Assembly (NCBI RefSeq): GCF_002210345.1
Contig: NZ_MWQI01000001.1
Span: forward strand, 496,001 to 560,000
Direction: 5' to 3'
Origin: Fibrobacter sp. UWB4
GTDB taxonomy: Bacteria; Fibrobacterota; Fibrobacteria; Fibrobacterales; Fibrobacteraceae
Length of the DNA stretch: 64,000 nucleotides
Below are positions 60,789-64,000 of the stretch, in pieces; positions within the stretch are counted from its first letter, which is position 1, and every line of letters begins with the position of its first letter. Made by a program: the position numbers and the translations under genes. The notes below the pieces were generated by a model. It was not told the origin of the DNA. It searched no databases and was given only the letters and a program-made list of their open reading frames with translations.

Positions 60789-61937
60789 CTATCTAATACC
60801 GAAGAATACGACCATGCTGAAGATGAGAGCGAAGATGCTTACGAGGTGCATGCGCCACACAATCTTGGAGTTCATGAGCGGCTTGCTCGGGAAGCGTCCG
60901 TCCCACTTCTTTTGGTAGTGGTGGTGGAGCGGGGCGCAAAGGAAGATGCGCTTGCCTGTGCCGGTCGTTTTCTTTGTAATCTTGAACCACGTAATTTGCA
61001 TCAGCACGGAGCATGCTTCGGCGATGATGATAATGCAAACGATGGGGAGGAAAAGTCCTGCCTGTACCAAGATGAACATGATGCCGATGGCGGCACCGAA
61101 GCCGACGGAGCCTGCGTCACCCATGTAGATTTCTGCCGGAGGGCTGTTGAACCAAAGGTAAGCGAGCAGAGCGCCTGCGATGGCTGTTGCGAGCGGGAAA
61201 AGTTCGTCGCAGCCGGGGAGGTACGGAACGCTCAGGTACTGACTAAAGATGAAGTTGCCGCTCACGTAGGCGACAAGTCCGACGAACACCATGCTGGTAA
61301 GAATAGGTACAGAAACGAGGCTATCGAGACCGTCCGTAAAGTTTGTTCCGTTTGCAGAAGCGGCGATGACAAACGTCATGAAAGCAACGAAAATCCAGTT
61401 GGGAAGGTGGATCTGGAACACGTCAATCGGGCAGAACGGAATGGTCAAATCGCCCTTGAGTTCGGGGATGAACTTGTAGCAGAAAACGGCAACGACAAAG
61501 CTAAACAGGAAGTAGAGGAAAAGTCTAAGAGAGCTGGAAATGCCATCCGCCTTGTCCATGTATTCGGCGGCTTTGAGCTTGCCCTGGTTCACGAGACGCT
61601 TGGCGCGGACTTTCGCCATATCGTCGGTGGCGCCCACGGCGCTGAACAATGTCAAAATCACGAGCGTCGAGATGGTGTAGCCGTTCATCTGGCAAACGAG
61701 CAATGAAACTACTTCAACGACAATCACGAGGAGGAGACCGCCCATAATCGGAGGTGACTTTGTCTTTCCGTCCTTGTCAAAATCGCTCGTGGCGTCCAGC
61801 CTTTGCAAGAAGCGAATGTACTTCGGCATGAAGAAGAGCACCAGGATGATGGAGAGCATGGCGGCAACGCCCGCACGGAAGAGACGACCGTCAAAAAGAT
61901 CAATGTTTGTTGTTTGATATAGCCAGTGGCAAAGCAT
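60789..61937 (-). CDS. mraY: phospho-N-acetylmuramoyl-pentapeptide-transferase
   Basis: Integral membrane enzyme that makes lipid I from UDP-MurNAc-pentapeptide and undecaprenyl phosphate. The 382-aa protein shows ten hydrophobic segments, DKDGKTKSPPIMGG (substrate loop), GATDDMAKVRAKR with the catalytic Asp pair, NGTNFTDGLDSL, and CAPLHHHYQKKWDG with the conserved histidines. It is separate from the usual dcw cluster; murB is about 60 kb away in the window. Confidence 0.96.
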   Translation of the reverse strand: MLCHWLYQTTNIDLFDGRLFRAGVAAMLSIILVLFFMPKYIRFLQRLDATSDFDKDGKTKSPPIMGGLLLVIVVEVVSLLVCQMNGYTISTLVILTLFSAVGATDDMAKVRAKRLVNQGKLKAAEYMDKADGISSSLRLFLYFLFSFVVAVFCYKFIPELKGDLTIPFCPIDVFQIHLPNWIFVAFMTFVIAASANGTNFTDGLDSLVSVPILTSMVFVGLVAYVSGNFIFSQYLSVPYLPGCDELFPLATAIAGALLAYLWFNSPPAEIYMGDAGSVGFGAAIGIMFILVQAGLFLPIVCIIIIAEACSVLMQITWFKITKKTTGTGKRIFLCAPLHHHYQKKWDGRFPSKPLMNSKIVWRMHLVSIFALIFSMVVFFGIR

Positions 61938-62167
61938 AGTTTAGGTTTGGGGAGTGAGCACGGGCTTCGCCCTCTTGGGTCGCTTCGCTTTGAGGTTGAA
62001 TTTGCAATCTGAAAAGTTCAGCTTTCTTTTTAGGCGAAATGCGTGCTATTTGAATTATTTGTATAGTAAAAAGTATAACGGGTTCACAAAGCAAGATGGA
62101 CTGCGTAAAGATAAAATATTGTTGCTGTGTTTGGCTAGGAATTGTAAAAAATTCTACATTATAGTAC

Positions 62168-62548
62168 ATGAGTGAAATGGATATCGAATGCCCGCATTGC
62201 GGAACGAAATTTAAGGTCCAGATAGACGGTGACTTCTCGAATATGATGGTGTTTCCGTGTGCTAGGTGCCAGACCCCCTTGATGTGCTATCATGGGGAAG
62301 TATCTGAGTTAGACCGCGAAGAGTTCTCGAAATTGCGTGAAAAACTTTCGAAGGTTTTGAACGTCGTGATGCGTCAGGATGGCACGGTGGGCGAGGTCGC
62401 CAATGCGCTCAAAAAGCTTGTCGATGTCTCGAATGCACGTGCCGACGAACGTGAGCAAAATCACACTGCGATTACGGACGATGAACTTGACGCATTGCAA
62501 AAAGACCTTGCGGACCTCGACGTGGACGCTTTCTTGAGTAAACTGTAA
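62168..62548 (+). CDS. zinc-ribbon protein of unknown function
   Basis: A 126-aa protein starting with a four-cysteine ribbon (IECPHCGTKFKVQ, then FPCARCQTPLMC) and continuing as a charged helical tail (EFSKLREKLSKVLNVVM). Resembles MJ0042-type short zinc fingers. Its stop overlaps the start of the LysE gene by one base (TAATG), so the two are translationally coupled. No function assigned. Confidence 0.7.
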   Translation: MSEMDIECPHCGTKFKVQIDGDFSNMMVFPCARCQTPLMCYHGEVSELDREEFSKLREKLSKVLNVVMRQDGTVGEVANALKKLVDVSNARADEREQNHTAITDDELDALQKDLADLDVDAFLSKL

Positions 62549-63237
62549 TGCTTGAATTTTTCATCGCAGCACTAGTCATCGGGATTGCTCCTGGACCAGA
62601 TAACCTTTTTGTACTTGCCCAGAGCGCTACTTATGGGGCGCGTCTCGGTTTTTGCATTATCCTTGGACTTTGCACGGGAATTGCCATACACACTTGCCTG
62701 CTTGTGGCGGGCGTTTCGGCATTGATTGCGGCTAGCCCGACGGCGTTTTTTGTCATCCAGTGCCTGGGTGCTGCTTACTTGCTTTATCTCGCGTATAAAA
62801 GTTTCGGTGTGAAGGCCGGCGTTGTGGTTAGTTCGAAATTCGGAATTCGGAATTCCGAATCTTGTCATCCTGAGCGGAACGCAGTGGAGTCGAAGGATCC
62901 AGTAAAGTCTAGTGATGCAATCTGCGGTGTTCCTTCGGCGCGTAGCCTTTACATGCGTGGCATTATCATGAATCTCACGAATCCGAAGGTGATTCTCTTT
63001 GTGCTTTCGCTGATCCCGCCGGCGGTGCGCTTGGACCGTCCGATCCATCCGAGCTTGCAGATGGCCATTTTTGGCGGTGAATTTATCTTGGCGACGATGA
63101 TCGTTTTCGGGAGCATTGCGCTTTTAGCAGGAACAGTGAAGAAGTTCCTGTTGACATCGCCGAAGGCGAACCGCAATCTGAACTGGTTCAGCGGTGCGGT
63201 GTTCGTCTTCTTGGCTGTCGCGCTTTTCGCACTTTAA
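62548..63237 (+). CDS. LysE/RhtB-family amino-acid exporter
   Basis: A 229-aa inner membrane exporter with six helices: IAPGPDNLFVLAQSATYGARLG and LCTGIAIHTCLLVAGVSALI at the start, LYMRGIIMNLTNPKVILFVLS in the middle (the conserved NPK segment), and a C-terminal helix FVFLAVALFAL. LysE-family members are usually about 205 aa; here residues about 95-121 are an extra hydrophilic stretch encoded by palindromic repeats inserted in frame (62831-62912). Substrate unknown. Confidence 0.88.
   Translation: MLEFFIAALVIGIAPGPDNLFVLAQSATYGARLGFCIILGLCTGIAIHTCLLVAGVSALIAASPTAFFVIQCLGAAYLLYLAYKSFGVKAGVVVSSKFGIRNSESCHPERNAVESKDPVKSSDAICGVPSARSLYMRGIIMNLTNPKVILFVLSLIPPAVRLDRPIHPSLQMAIFGGEFILATMIVFGSIALLAGTVKKFLLTSPKANRNLNWFSGAVFVFLAVALFAL
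62831..62903. repeat. palindromic repeats inserted in the LysE gene
   Basis: GTTCGAAATTCGGAATTCGG and AATTCCGAAT form one inverted repeat (62831-62860); next comes GTCATCC ... GGATCCAGT (62864-62903), the simple GGATCC-type element seen elsewhere only between genes. Confidence 0.8.
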
Positions 63238-63253
63238 AAAAGCGCGAATCTCG

Positions 63254-64000
63254 CTAAAGCTGTTCCTGAATGAGCTTCAATAGCTTTGTAATCGTCTCTT
63301 CGGGCGAATCCTTGGAATTTCCTCCTGCGGCGCGGACGTGGCCGCCTCCACCAAAAGCTCCTGCAACTTTATTGACATCGACAACGTAATTGCTGCGCAG
63401 GCTGATCTTGTATTCACCGTTAACCGGGTAGAGGAATATGGCAACTTCGGTGCCGGTGACTTCGCGCAAGGTGTCGATGACGCTGCTGAGTTCAACGGAC
63501 GTTACGGAATAGTGGTCCATGTCCTCGGGAGTGAGGTAGCTGTAGACAACTTTTCCATCGAGGGCAAGCTTGCTGTTCATCATCACATATCCGGTGACGA
63601 GCGTCTGGGTGTACGTTCTCGTGTAGTACGTTTCGTTGATGATGCGCGTGAAGTCGATTCCTTTTTCGAGCAAGTCTCCGATGACCATCATTGTCTTATG
63701 GCCGGTGCTGCTAAACTTGAAAGCGCCTGTGTCGTGTACGATGCCGAGGTATAAACATTCTGCGGTAGCTTTGCTGATTTTGTTCGGGTCCATTAAAAAG
63801 TACAGGACTTCGCTTGCGGAACTTGCCTTTGCATCAACAAAGTTTACGGTGCAAAGCTGCTTGGCGTTACTGATGTGGTGGTCTATATTGCATGATTTGC
63901 GTGATGTCCTAAGGCAGCTACTTCCATTGGCGCCGATTCGCTCGATTGTAGGAACGTCCATAATGAATGTCAAGTCAAAATCCCCGAATTCTTCGTTATA
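63254..64000 (-). CDS. DHH-family phosphoesterase (NrnA-like), 5' end cut by the window
   Basis: The frame is open to the window edge, so the N-terminus lies outside. Present: FIMDVPTIERIG, CNIDHHISN (the DHH motif), LYLGIVHDTGAFKFSSTGHKT, and the C-terminal DHHA1 domain with FGGGGHVRAAGG. This order fits bifunctional oligoribonuclease / pAp phosphatase NrnA, which degrades short RNA. About 249 residues are visible, so about 70 are missing. Confidence 0.9.
   Translation of the reverse strand, partial: YNEEFGDFDLTFIMDVPTIERIGANGSSCLRTSRKSCNIDHHISNAKQLCTVNFVDAKASSASEVLYFLMDPNKISKATAECLYLGIVHDTGAFKFSSTGHKTMMVIGDLLEKGIDFTRIINETYYTRTYTQTLVTGYVMMNSKLALDGKVVYSYLTPEDMDHYSVTSVELSSVIDTLREVTGTEVAIFLYPVNGEYKISLRSNYVVDVNKVAGAFGGGGHVRAAGGNSKDSPEETITKLLKLIQEQL

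Overview
The window looks like chromosome of a Fibrobacter-type bacterium (phylum Fibrobacterota, Fibrobacter succinogenes-like). Grounds: two lipoproteins carry the Fibrobacter succinogenes major paralogous domain (repeated signature D.RD..TYKTVKIG.Q.WMAENLN), one of them with the poly-serine linkers typical of this group; there is a family GH8 oligosaccharide hydrolase; and the cell envelope is Gram-negative (RND/TolC pump, type IV pilus secretin, LpxL-type acyltransferase, outer-membrane barrels). This assignment is inference from protein families; no rRNA lies in the window. No phage, insertion sequence, integrase or CRISPR array was seen.

Layout. 1-3.5 kb: murB and a compact CHC2-TOPRIM primase-like gene diverge from a 27-bp gap, followed by a PilB/GspE-type ATPase. 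3.7-9.4 kb: tripartite efflux operon tolC-like > membrane fusion lipoprotein > RND pump (minus strand). 9.5-11.7 kb: dnaX and ybaB, with an A10 slippery run in dnaX. 12-18 kb: small envelope genes, ispD-pheT, a TM2 protein. 18-23.6 kb: UvrD/PcrA helicase, RluA-type pseudouridine synthase, a COG2509-like FAD protein. 23.7-29.1 kb: UPF0371 protein, DUF1232 protein, pdxS-pdxT with a divergent MocR/PdxR-type regulator. 29.2-38.1 kb: large paralogous-domain lipoprotein, htpG (with a sigma-54-like promoter), outer-membrane protein, uppP, DUF2334 protein, M23 peptidase. 38.2-43 kb: tRNA-Ala, cyclophilin, pyrR-pyrB-pyrC' and a PilZ protein. 43-48.6 kb: pilM-N-O-P-Q operon behind a near-consensus sigma-70 promoter. 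48.7-57.2 kb: greA-holA, argJ, iron alcohol dehydrogenase, GH8 with a MORN/paralogous-domain lipoprotein, thioredoxin-reductase-like protein, radical SAM protein. 57.4-64 kb: tRNA-Pro, Smr protein, LpxL-like acyltransferase, UDP-sugar pyrophosphorylase, mraY, zinc-ribbon protein plus LysE exporter, and a DHH phosphoesterase cut by the window end.

How the genes work together: murB, mraY, uppP, the M23 peptidase and the UDP-sugar pyrophosphorylase serve peptidoglycan and envelope precursor supply; dnaX, holA, uvrD, ybaB and the primase-like gene serve replication and repair; pilM-Q, the PilZ protein and the GspE/PilB ATPase are parts of a type IV pilus or related secretion machine; pyrRBC' and pdxST/pdxR are small biosynthetic units each with its own regulator.

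The most distinctive non-coding feature is a dense population of short palindromic repeats in several families. They sit in most intergenic gaps, are sometimes nested inside each other, and in at least four places run into coding sequence: in frame inside the LysE and FAD proteins, and forming the C-terminal ends of the radical SAM and UvrD proteins. The strongest individual observations are the dnaX slippery site with stops at once in both other frames, the exact sigma-54-type promoter upstream of htpG, the metal-ligand-less dihydroorotase homologue, the RND pump lacking the usual proton-relay residues, and the AMIN-SH3-PilP fusion beside a PilQ without an AMIN domain.
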